A stretch of DNA of 64,000 bases, from the NCBI GenBank assembly GCA_910575495.1, contig CAJTFS010000003.1, positions 1-64,000 of the forward strand, in the 5' to 3' direction. Shown here one piece after another: positions 49,930-60,238 of this stretch. Source of the DNA: Bacteroidales bacterium (GTDB lineage: Bacteria; Bacteroidota; Bacteroidia; Bacteroidales; Rikenellaceae). A model generated the notes under the pieces. It ran no database searches, was not told the DNA's origin, and was given only the letters and a program-made list of their open reading frames with translations. A program made the position numbers and the translations under genes. Numbering within the stretch: the first letter of the stretch is position 1; every line of letters starts with the position of its first letter.

Positions 49930-51294
49930 CTATTCCAGCCCCTTGGCCTTCTTGAAGAGTGCGTTGTAGTACTCGTACTTGTCCTGCATGCCCTCCTCGT
50001 CGCGCAGACGGAAGCAGAGCGACTTGATGTACTCCAGCGTATCCACATCGTCGGGGCGCAGCTCGTGAGCCTTCTCGAAGTAAGGCACGGCCTGCTTGTA
50101 GACCTCGACCACGGCCTTCTGGTCCTCCTCGTAGGCGGCCTGGCTGCTGCGCTGCTTCTGGTTGGCCTCGGTGTTCATGGCGTCGCCCTTGATGGTGTAG
50201 AAGACGCCGAGGTAGTAATAACCGTCGAAGCGATCGGGCTGCAACTCCACGATCTTCTTGAACGAAGCGATGCTCTCGTCGTAGTTGTTCAACGCATAGA
50301 AGATGCGGCCGCGGCCGAACCACAGGTCAGCATTGTCGGGATCGGAAGCGATGGCGTTGTCGAGCAAGGCAACCAGGTCGGCAGGGTCGCCGACGTTATC
50401 CTCCGACGAAGTGTAGAGCTGCGTCAGACCCTCCAGGATACGCTCGTTCTTCGGGAATTTCTCGACACCCTGCAACAAAGCGTCCTTGGCGCGGATCACG
50501 AACTCGGGATCGCTGGCCTTCTGACCGTAGTAGCAATGGAACAGGAAGTAGTAGAGGTTGCCCTCCTCGTCGCAGTAACCCAGGTCGAGGGCCTTGTTGA
50601 AGCAATCGGCACCGGCGGCATAGGTCTCGGGACTGCGGTTCTCCGAAGCATCCATCGTATACATGTAACCGGCATAGAAGAGCAGCTCGGGGTTGGGCTG
50701 GCCGAACGCCGGGCATGCCGACTGGGCCTCGAAAGCCTGGCGATAGGAACGGGCGGCATCGGCGTAGTCGTTGCGGCTGCCGGCGACATCGCCTGCCTGC
50801 GAACAGAAATCGCTGACCTGCTGCAACCCGGCCTTGACCTTGGCAGCGGATTTGGGATCGAGCTCGTAAGCCTTGCAATAAGCGGCGATGGCCTTGGCGG
50901 GAGCGTCCTCAACGATCAGCTGGGTCTGCTTCCAGGCGATCACCTTGTTGTCGAGCACATAGGCCGTGAAGTAAGGATAGACCCACTCCTCGCAAGCCTG
51001 TCCGCGCAACTCGGCAGCATTGGTGGCCGAGGGGTTGCCGCCCAGCGTCATCTTGAGGAGGGCGGCATCGGTATTGAGGAAGAGGTTCTTGGTAGGCTCG
51101 GCCGCCGCCTCGTAGAAGAGCTTGCCGCGGTTGATCCAGGTTGCGGCCTTGGTGTTCTTCTTGGGATCGGCGATGTCGGCATCGCTCTTCTCGATTCTGG
51201 AGAGGAAAGCCGTACGGTTCACTTTCTGGGCGCTTGCCGCGGAAACCGCCAGAAGAAGCAGTGCGGCGAAGGCCATCCGAATCATCTTTTTCAT
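49930..51294 (-). CDS. Secreted tetratricopeptide-repeat protein
   Basis: The start at 51294 gives K-K-M-I-R-M-A-F-A-A-L-L-L-L-A-V-S-A-A-S-A-Q, a clean signal peptide; the longer frame is not conserved-looking. 454 residues. TPR-type helices cover about 160-450, for example A-D-L-W-F-G-R-G-R-I-F-Y-A-L-N-N-Y-D-E-S-I-A and F-D-G-Y-Y-Y-L-G-V-F-Y. It probably acts as a periplasmic protein-interaction scaffold; partners are unknown. It lies 37 bp after gyrA and shares its transcript. Confidence 0.85.
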   Translation of the reverse strand: MKKMIRMAFAALLLLAVSAASAQKVNRTAFLSRIEKSDADIADPKKNTKAATWINRGKLFYEAAAEPTKNLFLNTDAALLKMTLGGNPSATNAAELRGQACEEWVYPYFTAYVLDNKVIAWKQTQLIVEDAPAKAIAAYCKAYELDPKSAAKVKAGLQQVSDFCSQAGDVAGSRNDYADAARSYRQAFEAQSACPAFGQPNPELLFYAGYMYTMDASENRSPETYAAGADCFNKALDLGYCDEEGNLYYFLFHCYYGQKASDPEFVIRAKDALLQGVEKFPKNERILEGLTQLYTSSEDNVGDPADLVALLDNAIASDPDNADLWFGRGRIFYALNNYDESIASFKKIVELQPDRFDGYYYLGVFYTIKGDAMNTEANQKQRSSQAAYEEDQKAVVEVYKQAVPYFEKAHELRPDDVDTLEYIKSLCFRLRDEEGMQDKYEYYNALFKKAKGLE

Positions 51295-51331
51295 AATGGT
51301 TGAAATTTTGAGGTTTTGATCGTTCGTTGAA

Positions 51332-53863
51332 TTATTCTTCGGCAGGCGTTGCGGCGTCCTCGCCCGTTGCCTCGCCCATATCGGCCGGCTCCTCCTCGGA
51401 AGCGGGCACGGCCATGACCGAAGCGATGGCGTCGCCCTCGCGCAGGTTGATGATGCGCACGCCCTGCGTGGCACGGCCCGCCAGACGGATCTGCCCGACG
51501 GAGGTGCGGATCGTCAGACCCGAGCGGTTGATGATCATCAGGTCGTTCTCGTCGGTGACGGCCTGGATCGAAATCAACTTGCCGGTCTTTTCGGTGATGT
51601 TGATGGTCTTGACGCCCTTGCCGCCGCGGTTGGTGATGCGATACTCGTCGAGATCGGTGCGCTTGCCGTAGCCGTTCTCGCTCAGCACCAACACGTCGTG
51701 CTTGTCGTCGGGCTCGATGCAGATCATGCCGACCACCTCGTCGTCGCCCTCCAGCGAGATGCCCCGGACACCGGCGCCGACGCGGCCGATCGGACGCACC
51801 GTGGCCTCGTTGAAGCGGATGGCCTTGCCCTCCTTGGCGGCGATCATCACCTCGGCGGCACCGCTCGTGAGCTTGGCCTCGATGAGCTGGTCGCCCTCGC
51901 GGATGACGATGGCGTTGACGCCGTTCTGCCGCGGACGCGAATAGGCCTCCAACTTGGTCTTCTTGATGGTACCGTCCTTGGTACACATGATGATGTAGTT
52001 GCTGTCGACGTACTCGCGGTCGTCGAGACGCTTCACGTTGATATAGGCGCGGACCTTGTCGTTGGGCTCGATGCGGATGACGTTCTGGATGGCGCGGCCC
52101 TTCGAAGAACGTGCGCCCTCGGGAATCTCGTAGACCTTGAGCCAGTAACAACGGCCCTTCTCGGTGAAGAAGAGCATGGTGTTGTGCATCGAAGCCACGT
52201 AGATGTGCTCGATGAAGTCCTCGTCGCGCGTGGCGCTGCCCTTGGCGCCGACGCCGCCGCGGTTCTGCGTGCGGTATTCGGCCAGGGGCGTACGCTTGAT
52301 GTAACCCATGTGGGAGATGGTGATGACCATGTCGTCGTCGGCGTAGAAATCCTCGGGGTTGAACTCCTCGGAAGCGTAGACGATCTCGGAACGGCGCTCG
52401 TCGCCGTATTTGGCCTTCATTTCGAGCAGCTCCTCCTTGATGATGCGGAACTGCTCCGACTCGTTCTCCAGAATCTTCTGCAGGCGGGCGATGAGCGTTT
52501 CGAGCTCCTCGCGCTCGGCCGTCAGCTTGCCGTGCTCCAGACCGGTGAGGGCGCGCAGGCGCATCTCGATGATGGCCGAAGCCTGGATGTCGGAGAGGTC
52601 GAAGCGCTCGATCATGGTCTGCTTGGCGGCATCGGGAGTCTGCGACGAACGGATGATCCGCACGATCTCGTCGATGTTGTCCTGGGCGATGAGAAGACCC
52701 AGCACGATATGGAGGCGCTCCTCGGCCTTGCGCTTGTCGTAGCGCGTACGGCGCACCACGACGTCATGGCGGTGGTCGATGAAGTACCGGATCAGATCGC
52801 GCATGGAGAGCAGCTGCGGCCGTCCGTTGACCAAGGCGATGTTGTTGACGGCGAACGAAGTCTGCAGGGGCGTGTTCTTGAACAAGGTGTTGAGCACCAC
52901 GCTGGCGACGGCGTCCTGCTTGAGAATGATGATGATGCGCAGGCCGTTGCGGTCGGACTCGTCGTTGATGTAGGAGATCCCCTCGATCTTCTTGTCGTTG
53001 ATCATGTCGGCGATCTTCTTGATCATCTCAGCCTTGTTGATCATGTAGGGGATCTCGGTCACGACGATGCACTCGCGGCCGCTGGGCGTATGCTCGATCT
53101 CGGTGCGGGCGCGCATGACGACGCGGCCGCGGCCGGTAAGCATGGCCTCCTTGACGCCCTCGTAACCGTAGATGATGCCGCCCGTGGGGAAGTCGGGGCC
53201 CTTGACATACTGCAGAAGCTCCTCGCCCGTGATGTCGGGATTGTCGACATAGGCGCAGCAGGCGTCGACCACCTCCGAGAGGTTGTGCGGCGCCATGTTG
53301 GTGGCCATACCGACGGCGATACCGCTCGCGCCGTTGACGATCAGCAGGGGAATCTTCGTAGGCAGGACCGTGGGCTCCTGGATCGTGTCGTCGAAGTTGA
53401 GCGTCCAGTCGATGGTCTCCTTGTCGATGTCGGCCATCACCTCGTCGGTGATCTTGCGCATGCGGGCCTCGGTGTAACGCATGGCTGCGGGCGAGTCGCC
53501 GTCCATCGAACCGAAGTTGCCCTGGCCGTCGACCAGCGGATAGCGCATCGACCACTCCTGGGCCAGACGCACCATGGCGTCGTAGACCGACGAGTCGCCG
53601 TGGGGGTGGAACTTACCTAAGACGTCGCCGACGATACGGGCCGACTTACGCGTAGGCTTGTCGGAGTAGAGATTGAGCTCCGCGCTCATATCGTAGAGGA
53701 TGCGCCGGTGCACAGGCTTGAGTCCGTCGCGCACGTCGGGCAGGGCGCGCGACACGATCACCGACATCGAATAGTCGATGTAGGCGGACTTCATCTGTTC
53801 TTCGATGTTGATGGGAATGATGCGCCCCACCAGACCGGCATTCTTTTCTTCTTCAGTCAACAT
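51332..53863 (-). CDS. gyrA: DNA gyrase subunit A
   Basis: The start was chosen at ATG 53863 ([11 protein letters not shown]), with an AGAAG-like site upstream. 843 residues. The N-terminal breakage-reunion domain has the catalytic Tyr in A-M-R-Y-T-E-A-R (about residue 128). The quinolone-determining segment reads [10 protein letters not shown], so the usual Ser and Asp are wild type. The C-terminal beta-pinwheel includes the GyrA box [10 protein letters not shown], which separates it from ParC. The tail is acidic. Confidence 0.96.
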   Translation of the reverse strand: MLTEEEKNAGLVGRIIPINIEEQMKSAYIDYSMSVIVSRALPDVRDGLKPVHRRILYDMSAELNLYSDKPTRKSARIVGDVLGKFHPHGDSSVYDAMVRLAQEWSMRYPLVDGQGNFGSMDGDSPAAMRYTEARMRKITDEVMADIDKETIDWTLNFDDTIQEPTVLPTKIPLLIVNGASGIAVGMATNMAPHNLSEVVDACCAYVDNPDITGEELLQYVKGPDFPTGGIIYGYEGVKEAMLTGRGRVVMRARTEIEHTPSGRECIVVTEIPYMINKAEMIKKIADMINDKKIEGISYINDESDRNGLRIIIILKQDAVASVVLNTLFKNTPLQTSFAVNNIALVNGRPQLLSMRDLIRYFIDHRHDVVVRRTRYDKRKAEERLHIVLGLLIAQDNIDEIVRIIRSSQTPDAAKQTMIERFDLSDIQASAIIEMRLRALTGLEHGKLTAEREELETLIARLQKILENESEQFRIIKEELLEMKAKYGDERRSEIVYASEEFNPEDFYADDDMVITISHMGYIKRTPLAEYRTQNRGGVGAKGSATRDEDFIEHIYVASMHNTMLFFTEKGRCYWLKVYEIPEGARSSKGRAIQNVIRIEPNDKVRAYINVKRLDDREYVDSNYIIMCTKDGTIKKTKLEAYSRPRQNGVNAIVIREGDQLIEAKLTSGAAEVMIAAKEGKAIRFNEATVRPIGRVGAGVRGISLEGDDEVVGMICIEPDDKHDVLVLSENGYGKRTDLDEYRITNRGGKGVKTINITEKTGKLISIQAVTDENDLMIINRSGLTIRTSVGQIRLAGRATQGVRIINLREGDAIASVMAVPASEEEPADMGEATGEDAATPAEE

Positions 53864-53896
53864 GTTATCTTCTGAGATTACAATCTTTTTAACGAA

Positions 53897-53927
53897 CAAA
53901 AATACGATTTATTTTCGATCTGAACAA
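53897..53927 (-). promoter_or_regulatory. Promoter of gyrA
   Basis: On the minus strand, -33 TTG (53925-53927) and -7 TATTTTTG (53897-53904) are separated by 20 bp. The predicted leader to ATG 53863 is about 25 nt. Confidence 0.6.
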
Positions 53928-54105
53928 TTTTGGACGCCGATTTTTGCATCGCCCGGAGGAAGTTTTTTACACAACCGGGGTTCTTTGCCCCTTTTCCGGC
54001 GTTCTGACGGCCTCTTTTTCCGGAGCTGACACCCCCGCGGGATTCGAAAGCGGTGCTGCCATCGCAAAACCGGCCGAAAGAGGGCGGAACCGGAACGCAC
54101 CCCTC

Positions 54106-54135
54106 CAAAAAAAGCGGCACCCGGGAGAGTGCCGC
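54106..54135 (-). terminator. Terminator 3' of cassette I
   Basis: GCGGCAC (54129-54135 on the minus strand) pairs with GTGCCGC (54114-54120), loop of 8, followed by eight T residues. It sits 16 nt after the end of cassette I, so it would stop transcripts crossing the cassette before gyrA. Confidence 0.8.
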
Positions 54136-54150
54136 AAGCCGAACGGCCCG

Positions 54151-54360
54151 CAGATGCTGGACGCAGCGCACGGACTGGCCCAAAGACCGGTTATTGTTGT
54201 TCAACGGATGGACATCCGTCGCCGTACACCACAGCCGGCCGCCATTGGAACTCGTGGCCGAAAAGGGCGACGACGACCAGGAGTAGCAACGGGCGCCGAC
54301 GGCGTTCAAAGCTCCCGCCGACTCGTTGCGGCAGCCCGTAGCAGGCGCAAAAAACAATCG
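54151..54360 (-). other. FISUMP-like cassette I
   Basis: Minus strand, in frame with its leader: F-Q-R-L-F-F-A-P-A-T-G-C-R-N-E-S-A-G-A-L, scaffold Y-S-W-S-S-S-P-F-S-A-T, end Q-S-V-R-C-V-Q-H-L. The late core is asparagine-rich (P-L-N-N-N-N-R). Followed by a strong terminator. Confidence 0.75.
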
Positions 54361-54946
54361 CTGGAATGAATGGCGCAGAGAATGCGGAACAAATTCAAAA
54401 TTCAAAATTCACAATGCAAAATGCACAATTTCGCGAGAGCAGAGACTGCTTGCAGGCTTTGCCGAGCGGGAGCGAAGTCAAGGCCCCGTAGAGGATTAAT
54501 TAAGAATCGACCTTGTGCCAATCTCTGTCTTGGATGGTCGGGCCGCCGTCGATTTCCTCGCCCGGGCCGGCTGCGGGGGTCGCATCTTTGATGCGAGCCG
54601 GCCCCGGGCGCAAGAGCGAAAACCTTGATTATTCTGGGGTCGCAGTGTGTACCCTGCTAAGAACAGAGTTTTACGATTGGTTCCTAAACCTCTTTCTCTT
54701 ATGGCGGCGCACAAAAATTACGAATCCCCGTTCTTAACGGGGCGGGCCTCCGCCCGGCGAAGCTGCGGCCCTGCTTACGCACTGAAAAGGATCAATTGTG
54801 AATTCTGAATTCTGCATTTTGAATTGTTCTCGGCTCCGCGGCAAACCGGGATATACAACCGGCAGAGACATCGGAGACTCCCTGCCGGCGGATTGCTGAA
54901 TCTGCCGACCGCACCGGCGCGCACCTTGGCGCGCACCGCTCGGGGT
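54361..54946 (-). repeat. Composite element upstream of cassette I
   Basis: Begins 20 bp after the LolA-like gene stop, in the same direction. It has an R2 region with a shifted GC hairpin and the constant AGATTCAGCAATCCGC, then AT-rich repeats, the R5 palindrome (54,558-54,611), a diverged copy of the module containing TACGGGGC, and AT-rich repeats up to the cassette leader. No gene is supported. Confidence 0.65.
54558..54611. repeat. GC-rich palindrome R5, copy 4
   Basis: Inner stem ATC/GAT with loop TTT; outer arms as in the other copies. Confidence 0.75.
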
Positions 54947-54966
54947 CCGGAACCGTTCGGCCCGAA

Positions 54967-55575
54967 TCAACGGAAGTCGATCCACTCGTAGGCGGCGAAA
55001 GCCGAGCGGTCGAAAGCGGGCAACGCCTTGCGGAGCGGCTCGATGCCGAGAATGCGCACCGTGACCCGCTCGCCGTCGAAGTCGTAGTCGAGCGACCGGG
55101 GACGCATGGTGGCCGTAGCGACTACCAACGTGACACTGCCTGCGGGCATTCCGCCGTCGCCCGCAGGTTCGAGCAACACGACCGCCTCGCCGTCGCGCTC
55201 GCGGAGCAACGACGGGAGATACTCGCCGCCGATGAAGTCGAACGCCCGGACGGGATTGTTCAGAATGTTGCGGTCGTCGGGATCGACATTGCTGAGGGTG
55301 ACCTCCTTGCGGCGATTGTCGATCTCGTGGCGGGTCTTGCCGTCGAACCACACTTCGGCATCGCCCAGGACGATCCGGTAGGTTTCGCCGCAGACGGCGT
55401 AGTTGCCGACCATGCGGTGCTCCCCCATCGTCACCTCGAAATCCACACTGTAACTCTTCATGGCGCGGAACGCAGCCGAGACCCCGGCGACGATTTCTGC
55501 CGCCCGGCCTGCGGCCTGCGTGGTGCCGAGAGCCGAAAAGAGCAAAACGCCCAACAAGAAAACTATCTTTTTCAT
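54967..55575 (-). CDS. LolA-like outer-membrane lipoprotein carrier
   Basis: The start at 55575 (M-K-K-I-V-F-L-L-G-V-L-L-F-S-A-L-G) gives a signal peptide and a 202-residue protein. The sequence fits the divergent Bacteroidetes LolA family: an N-terminal helix, S-Y-S-V-D-F-E-V-T-M, then a half-barrel with V-W-F-D-G-K-T-R and the conserved D-P-D-D. Role: ferrying lipoproteins across the periplasm. It lies 40 bp after ftsK, the ftsK-lolA order seen in other Bacteroidetes. Confidence 0.82.
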   Translation of the reverse strand: MKKIVFLLGVLLFSALGTTQAAGRAAEIVAGVSAAFRAMKSYSVDFEVTMGEHRMVGNYAVCGETYRIVLGDAEVWFDGKTRHEIDNRRKEVTLSNVDPDDRNILNNPVRAFDFIGGEYLPSLLRERDGEAVVLLEPAGDGGMPAGSVTLVVATATMRPRSLDYDFDGERVTVRILGIEPLRKALPAFDRSAFAAYEWIDFR

Positions 55576-55615
55576 GACCGTAAAAATTACGAACGACACA
55601 CGCCCCGAGGCGGGA

Positions 55616-58615
55616 TCAACCCACCCCGAGCTCCTGCAGCTTGGCCTCCAGCGAGGGCAGATCGTGGAAAAGGATGTCGCGCGGCTTGGCGCCCATCTGC
55701 CGGCCCACGATGCCGGCGCGCTCGAGCTGCATCATGATGCGGCCCGCGCGGTTGAAGCCCACCTCGTAGTTGCGCTGAATCATGGAAGTGGAGATGGAAC
55801 CGCCCTCCACGGCATTGCGGGCGATCTCGGCAAAGAGCACGTCGTACTTGACGGGCGCCGACGCCTCCTCGCTGCCCATACCGCTCTCGCCGCCCTCGGG
55901 CACATAGTCGGGCAGCGAATAGGGAGCCGTGTAGCCCTGCTGCCGGGAAATGTACTCCACGACGCGCTCGACGTCGCGCGTCTCGACCAGGGCGCACTGG
56001 ATGCGGATCAGCTCGCCGTCCTTCGAAAAAAGCATGTCGCCGCGGCCGATGAGCTGGTTGGCTCCGGGCTGGTCGATGATGGTGCGCGAGTCGATCATCT
56101 GCATGACGCGGAAGGCGATGCGGGCCGGGAAATTGGCCTTGATGCCGCCGGTGATGACCTTGACGTCGGGACGCTGCGTAGCGATGATGAGGTGGATGCC
56201 CACGGCGCGGGCCTTCTGAGCCAATCGCATGACAGGCCGCTCCACCTCGCGCGCCATCATGATCAGATCGGCGAACTCGTCGACGACGACGACGATATAG
56301 GGCAGATAACGGTGTCCCTTCTGCGGATTGAGCCGCCGGGCGGTGAACTTCTCGTTATACTCGATGATGTTGCGTGCGCCGGCGTCGGAACAGAGTTTGA
56401 GACGGTCGTCCATCTCGGTGCAGAGCGAGTTGAGCGTATAGACGGCCTTCATGGGATCGGTGACGATGGCGCTCTCCTCCGACTCCATCTTGGCCAGGAA
56501 ATGGCGCTCGATGCGGGAGTAGAGCGAGAATTCGACCATCTTGGGGTCGATCATCACGAACTTGAGCTGTGCGGGATGCTTGCGGTAGAGCAGCGAGGTG
56601 ATGATGGCGTTCAGCCCCACCGACTTGCCCTGGCCCGTGGCACCGGCCACGAGGAGGTGGGGCATCTTGGCCAGGTCGAAGACGTAGGATTCGTTCTGGA
56701 TGGTGCTGCCGATGACCACCGGCAGCTCGGCTTTCGACTCCTGGAAGCGCGCCGAACGGATGGCCGAATACATCGACACCACCTGCTTGTCGCGGTTGGG
56801 CACCTCGATGCCGATGGTCCCCTTGCCGGGAATGGGCGCGATGATGCGGATACCCAGCGCCTTGAGGCTCTGGGCGATGTCGTTCTCGAGGCCCTGGATC
56901 TTCGAAATCTTGACGCCCTGCGCCTGCACGATCTCGTAGAGCGTGACGGTGGGGCCGACCGTAGCCTTGATGCGCTGGATGGGGATGCCGAAATACTTGA
57001 GCGTCTCCTCGATGCGCGACTTGTTCTCGTAGATCTCGGCGTCGCTCACTTTCGAGTCGGAAACATAGTCTTCGAGCAGCGTCACGGGCGGCATGCGGTA
57101 ATTGACCAGGTCCTTGAGAGGATCGTAGGCCTCGGTGGAGATGGCACGTATATCGACCAACTCCTTTTGCCGCTCCTCGACCGTCACGACCACGCCGCCG
57201 TCGGAATCCGGGGCTTCGGGCGCAGCCGGCCGCAGCGGCGACACGGAACGCTCCGTCCGGACCGCCTGCAAGGGCTCGCCGGACCGCACAGACCGGCCGG
57301 ATGACAAGGGCCGGTCGGCGGGCAGCGTGTGCACCGGCTGCTCGGGTTGTGCGGCACGGGCCGCACGGGGCATGGTGACCAGATAAGGCTCGCCGGGACT
57401 GTGGAGCTCCTCAACGATGCGCGGCTCCTCCGCAGGCGGATTCTTGGGCGCCACGGTGATCTCGGTGAAAGGTCCGTCGACCACGGGCTGCGGCACAACG
57501 GGACGCTCCAGCTCGACCAGTCCGCTGCGTCCCATGACGATGCGTCCCCGGTCGGAGAGGTCGAATTCGATGAACTCGCCGTCGGACGCGACCTCTACCG
57601 GGCCCTGCGGCTGCGGTTCGACGGGCGCTGCGGCTGCCGTCGGAACGATTTCGAGGAAAGGATCCTCCTCGTCGGAAACGTATGCCGGGGCTGTCCGGCG
57701 GGGCGGAATGCGATAAGGCTGATCCTCCGTGCGGGAATGTACGGGCGGAATGCGGCAAGGCTCCGCGGCCGGAGCGGACTCTTCGAAGACCGGCGCGGCA
57801 GGCTCCTGCGACTCGGGAACCCAGCTCTGCCCGGCACGGGGCATCCAGGCTGGCTCCGCAAGGTCGGGCGCAGGCTCGGTGAAAGAATCGGCCAAGGAAT
57901 CGGAAGCAGGATCGGCGGAAAGGTCGTCGGAAAGCTCCGGGCCGGTCCCGGCGGCACGCGGCGCGACCTTCTGCCGGAAGCTCTCGACGAACTTCTCGCC
58001 GCGGTCGACGACGACGCTGCCGGCCGAATTGACCGTATTGATGAAGTTGCGGTTGATGAAGACCCCCACGAGAATCCAGGCCGCGATCAACAGGATGACC
58101 GTACCGAAAGTGCCGATGCTGCCGCGCAGCAACTCGGCCATGCCGATGCCGAAAGCCCCGCCCCACCCGGTCGAAGCGCAGAAGCTCCAACGGGTGCCGA
58201 AAGCGACGCCCAGGGTGAGCGAACCGAGGATCATGACCATACAGAGGGCGAGAATCGAATGGTTGACCAGCAACGGCCGCTGGCGGATGATGCGCACACC
58301 CACCAACACGAGCATGACGGGCACGAGGATGCCGAAGACGCCGAGCGACGAATCGATGAGCCACCACCCCAGCCGGGCGCCGGCACCGCCGCCCCAGTTG
58401 CCGATCGTGTCGCCCAGGAGCCGGCGTTCCTCGGGCGACTTGCGCAGAACGCTCTGGTCGGCCTCCCAGCAGAAAAGCGACGAAAAGAGCGCGGCGGCGG
58501 CGAACAGACCGATGCAGAGCAGCAACAGACCGACGATCCAGCGGACGCTGTCGCTGTTGCTGCGCTGGACGCGCTGTCGGGCACTGGATGAAGAAGCGTT
58601 GTTGCGGGTTGCCAT
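55616..58615 (-). CDS. ftsK: DNA translocase FtsK/SpoIIIE family
   Basis: The start was set at ATG 58615 (M-A-T-R-N-N-A-S-S). About 999 residues. Four N-terminal transmembrane helices (about 25-200), then a long proline- and glutamate-rich linker (about 210-480). The RecA-like motor follows, with Walker A G-A-T-G-Q-G-K-S-V-G (about 655), Walker B V-V-V-V-D-E-F-A-D-L and the Q-R-P-D-V motif. It ends in a winged-helix gamma domain (S-T-S-M-I-Q-R-N-Y-E-V-G-F-N-R-A) that reads KOPS-type sites. It pumps chromosome ends apart at the septum. Confidence 0.95.
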   Translation of the reverse strand: MATRNNASSSSARQRVQRSNSDSVRWIVGLLLLCIGLFAAAALFSSLFCWEADQSVLRKSPEERRLLGDTIGNWGGGAGARLGWWLIDSSLGVFGILVPVMLVLVGVRIIRQRPLLVNHSILALCMVMILGSLTLGVAFGTRWSFCASTGWGGAFGIGMAELLRGSIGTFGTVILLIAAWILVGVFINRNFINTVNSAGSVVVDRGEKFVESFRQKVAPRAAGTGPELSDDLSADPASDSLADSFTEPAPDLAEPAWMPRAGQSWVPESQEPAAPVFEESAPAAEPCRIPPVHSRTEDQPYRIPPRRTAPAYVSDEEDPFLEIVPTAAAAPVEPQPQGPVEVASDGEFIEFDLSDRGRIVMGRSGLVELERPVVPQPVVDGPFTEITVAPKNPPAEEPRIVEELHSPGEPYLVTMPRAARAAQPEQPVHTLPADRPLSSGRSVRSGEPLQAVRTERSVSPLRPAAPEAPDSDGGVVVTVEERQKELVDIRAISTEAYDPLKDLVNYRMPPVTLLEDYVSDSKVSDAEIYENKSRIEETLKYFGIPIQRIKATVGPTVTLYEIVQAQGVKISKIQGLENDIAQSLKALGIRIIAPIPGKGTIGIEVPNRDKQVVSMYSAIRSARFQESKAELPVVIGSTIQNESYVFDLAKMPHLLVAGATGQGKSVGLNAIITSLLYRKHPAQLKFVMIDPKMVEFSLYSRIERHFLAKMESEESAIVTDPMKAVYTLNSLCTEMDDRLKLCSDAGARNIIEYNEKFTARRLNPQKGHRYLPYIVVVVDEFADLIMMAREVERPVMRLAQKARAVGIHLIIATQRPDVKVITGGIKANFPARIAFRVMQMIDSRTIIDQPGANQLIGRGDMLFSKDGELIRIQCALVETRDVERVVEYISRQQGYTAPYSLPDYVPEGGESGMGSEEASAPVKYDVLFAEIARNAVEGGSISTSMIQRNYEVGFNRAGRIMMQLERAGIVGRQMGAKPRDILFHDLPSLEAKLQELGVG

Positions 58616-58728
58616 CGGTTCAAGCGGATTTGGCGGTCGCAGGCTTCGGCGCACCGGCGATTCCGGAACGCTCGGGGGCTCCGGCGGTCACCGCACCGGC
58701 GGATGCGATCGCACTCGATTTTACCGAG

Positions 58729-58736
58729 CGAAGATA
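58729..58736 (-). promoter_or_regulatory. -7 box of ftsK
   Basis: TATCTTCG on the minus strand, in the 174-bp gap between murI and ftsK. Confidence 0.4.
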
Positions 58737-58789
58737 GCAAAAATTTTCGGATTTCCGGGCTTCGGGAACCCGAAATCTGCTGCGGAGAA

Positions 58790-59566
58790 TCAACCGAGCG
58801 AAGCCATCGCTTTCTGTTCCAGCCGCAAGCGGTAGGCCTCGTCGGCGAAGGTGAGAAAGGAGAGGTCGGTCCGGCGGCCGGGCTCGGCGCGGAGGTCGAA
58901 CCGATCGAGCAGCTGCACGACGCGGCGGGCGACGGCGGGCGACGGGTCGATGATGGAGACATCGTGCCCCGCGACGACACGTTCGATGAGCGGCAGGAGG
59001 AAAGGATAGTGGGTGCACCCCAGGACGATCTGATCGGCACCGGCGCGCAACATGGGGGCGACGGCCCGGCGGACGCACGCTTCGGCCTCGGGCGTCGACT
59101 CGCGGTCGGACTCGACCAGCTCGACGAAGCCCGTACCGGGCACGGCGACGACCTCGATGCCCTCGCCATAGCGGGCGGCGGTGCGGCGGAACAGATCGCC
59201 GTCGAGACTGCGTTCGGTGGCCAACACCCCCACCACCCCGCTGCGGGTGGCGATGCAGGCGGGTTTCACGGCAGGCTCCATGCCGACGATGGGCATGGGT
59301 GCGTATTTCTCGCGCAACAAATCGATGGCGGCGGCCGTGGCAGTGTTGCATGCGACGACGATCATCTTGCAGCCCCGGTCGACGAGCGCGGCGACGGCCC
59401 TGTCGGCGAGCCGGGCGATCTCCTCCCTCGGGCGCGAACCATAGGGACAATGCTTGCCGTCGCCGAGGTAGACGAGCGGCTCGCCGGGAAGCGCACGGTG
59501 CACCTCGCGCCAGACGGTCAGCCCGCCCAGCCCGGAGTCGTAGATGCCTATGGGAGAATTATTCAA
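58790..59566 (-). CDS. murI: Glutamate racemase
   Basis: 258 residues. It supplies D-glutamate for peptidoglycan. The N-terminus is G-I-Y-D-S-G-L-G-G-L-T-V. The two catalytic cysteines are in V-A-C-N-T-A-T-A and L-G-C-T-H-Y-P. The best-supported start is TTG at 59566 (reading N-N-S-P-I-G-I-Y); no upstream ATG fits. Complete. Confidence 0.93.
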   Translation of the reverse strand: MNNSPIGIYDSGLGGLTVWREVHRALPGEPLVYLGDGKHCPYGSRPREEIARLADRAVAALVDRGCKMIVVACNTATAAAIDLLREKYAPMPIVGMEPAVKPACIATRSGVVGVLATERSLDGDLFRRTAARYGEGIEVVAVPGTGFVELVESDRESTPEAEACVRRAVAPMLRAGADQIVLGCTHYPFLLPLIERVVAGHDVSIIDPSPAVARRVVQLLDRFDLRAEPGRRTDLSFLTFADEAYRLRLEQKAMASLG

Positions 59567-59582
59567 GGTGAAAGGTGACCTT

Positions 59583-59660
59583 TGCGATTAAACGAGGGCA
59601 GAGACCGCTTGCGGGCTATGCCGAGTGCAAGCAAAGTCAAGACCCCGCAGGGGTATTAAA
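59583..59660. repeat. Solo copy of a composite-element module
   Basis: A diverged copy of the module found at 39,600-39,670 and 45,620-45,700 (GCGGGCTATGCCGAGTGCAA, then AAGTCAAGACCCCGCAGGGG). Here it stands alone, without cassette or R2. Confidence 0.5.
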
Positions 59661-59699
59661 GTTTTCGCACAAACCGAACCGATTCCGACATTTCGTTTC

Positions 59700-60227
59700 T
59701 CACTTCTCAATTTTAATTTTACTCAATATATTTTCCACCGCTTCGTCGTCGGAGAGACGGTCGCAATCGACGATGCAACGGGCGCGGGCGTAGAAAGGCT
59801 CGCGCTGAGCGATGTCGCGGGACATGAAACCGACCAGCTCGTCGTCGGACAAGCCGCGCAACCGGGGCCGCTTCTGCCGCCCGTAGGGCGAAAGCCTGCG
59901 GGCGATCTGCCCGGCGGAACGCCGCAGGTAGACGGTGAAACCCGCGCTGTTCATCCGCTCCATGTTGTCGCTCCAGACGGGAAGTCCGCCGCCGGTGGCG
60001 ACGATGAGTTCCTCATTACGGGCGATGACCTGCTCCAGGACCTCGCGTTCGAGCTGCCGGAACCGCTCCTCGCCCTCGTAGCGGAAAATGTCGGCCACGC
60101 TGGCGCCCTCGCGCTCCTCGACGGCCCGGTCGGTGTCGACGACCCCGATGCCGAGTCTTCGTCCGAGCTTGCGGGCGAAGGTGCTCTTGCCGCACCCCAT
60201 GTAACCGACCAGAAAGAGCGGACGCAT
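59700..60227 (-). CDS. aroK: Shikimate kinase
   Basis: 175 residues. P-loop G-Y-M-G-C-G-K-S-T at about 8-16, the substrate motif D-T-D-R-A-V-E-E, and the shikimate-binding G-G-G-L-P-V. It phosphorylates shikimate. It lies 11 bp after parC and is presumably co-transcribed with it. Confidence 0.94.
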   Translation of the reverse strand: MRPLFLVGYMGCGKSTFARKLGRRLGIGVVDTDRAVEEREGASVADIFRYEGEERFRQLEREVLEQVIARNEELIVATGGGLPVWSDNMERMNSAGFTVYLRRSAGQIARRLSPYGRQKRPRLRGLSDDELVGFMSRDIAQREPFYARARCIVDCDRLSDDEAVENILSKIKIEK

Positions 60228-60238
60228 GATGCTGCGGA

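Noticed and set aside
53505-53620. Quinolone-resistance substitution in gyrA
   Set aside because: The segment reads G-D-S-S-V-Y-D, keeping the usual Ser and Asp.
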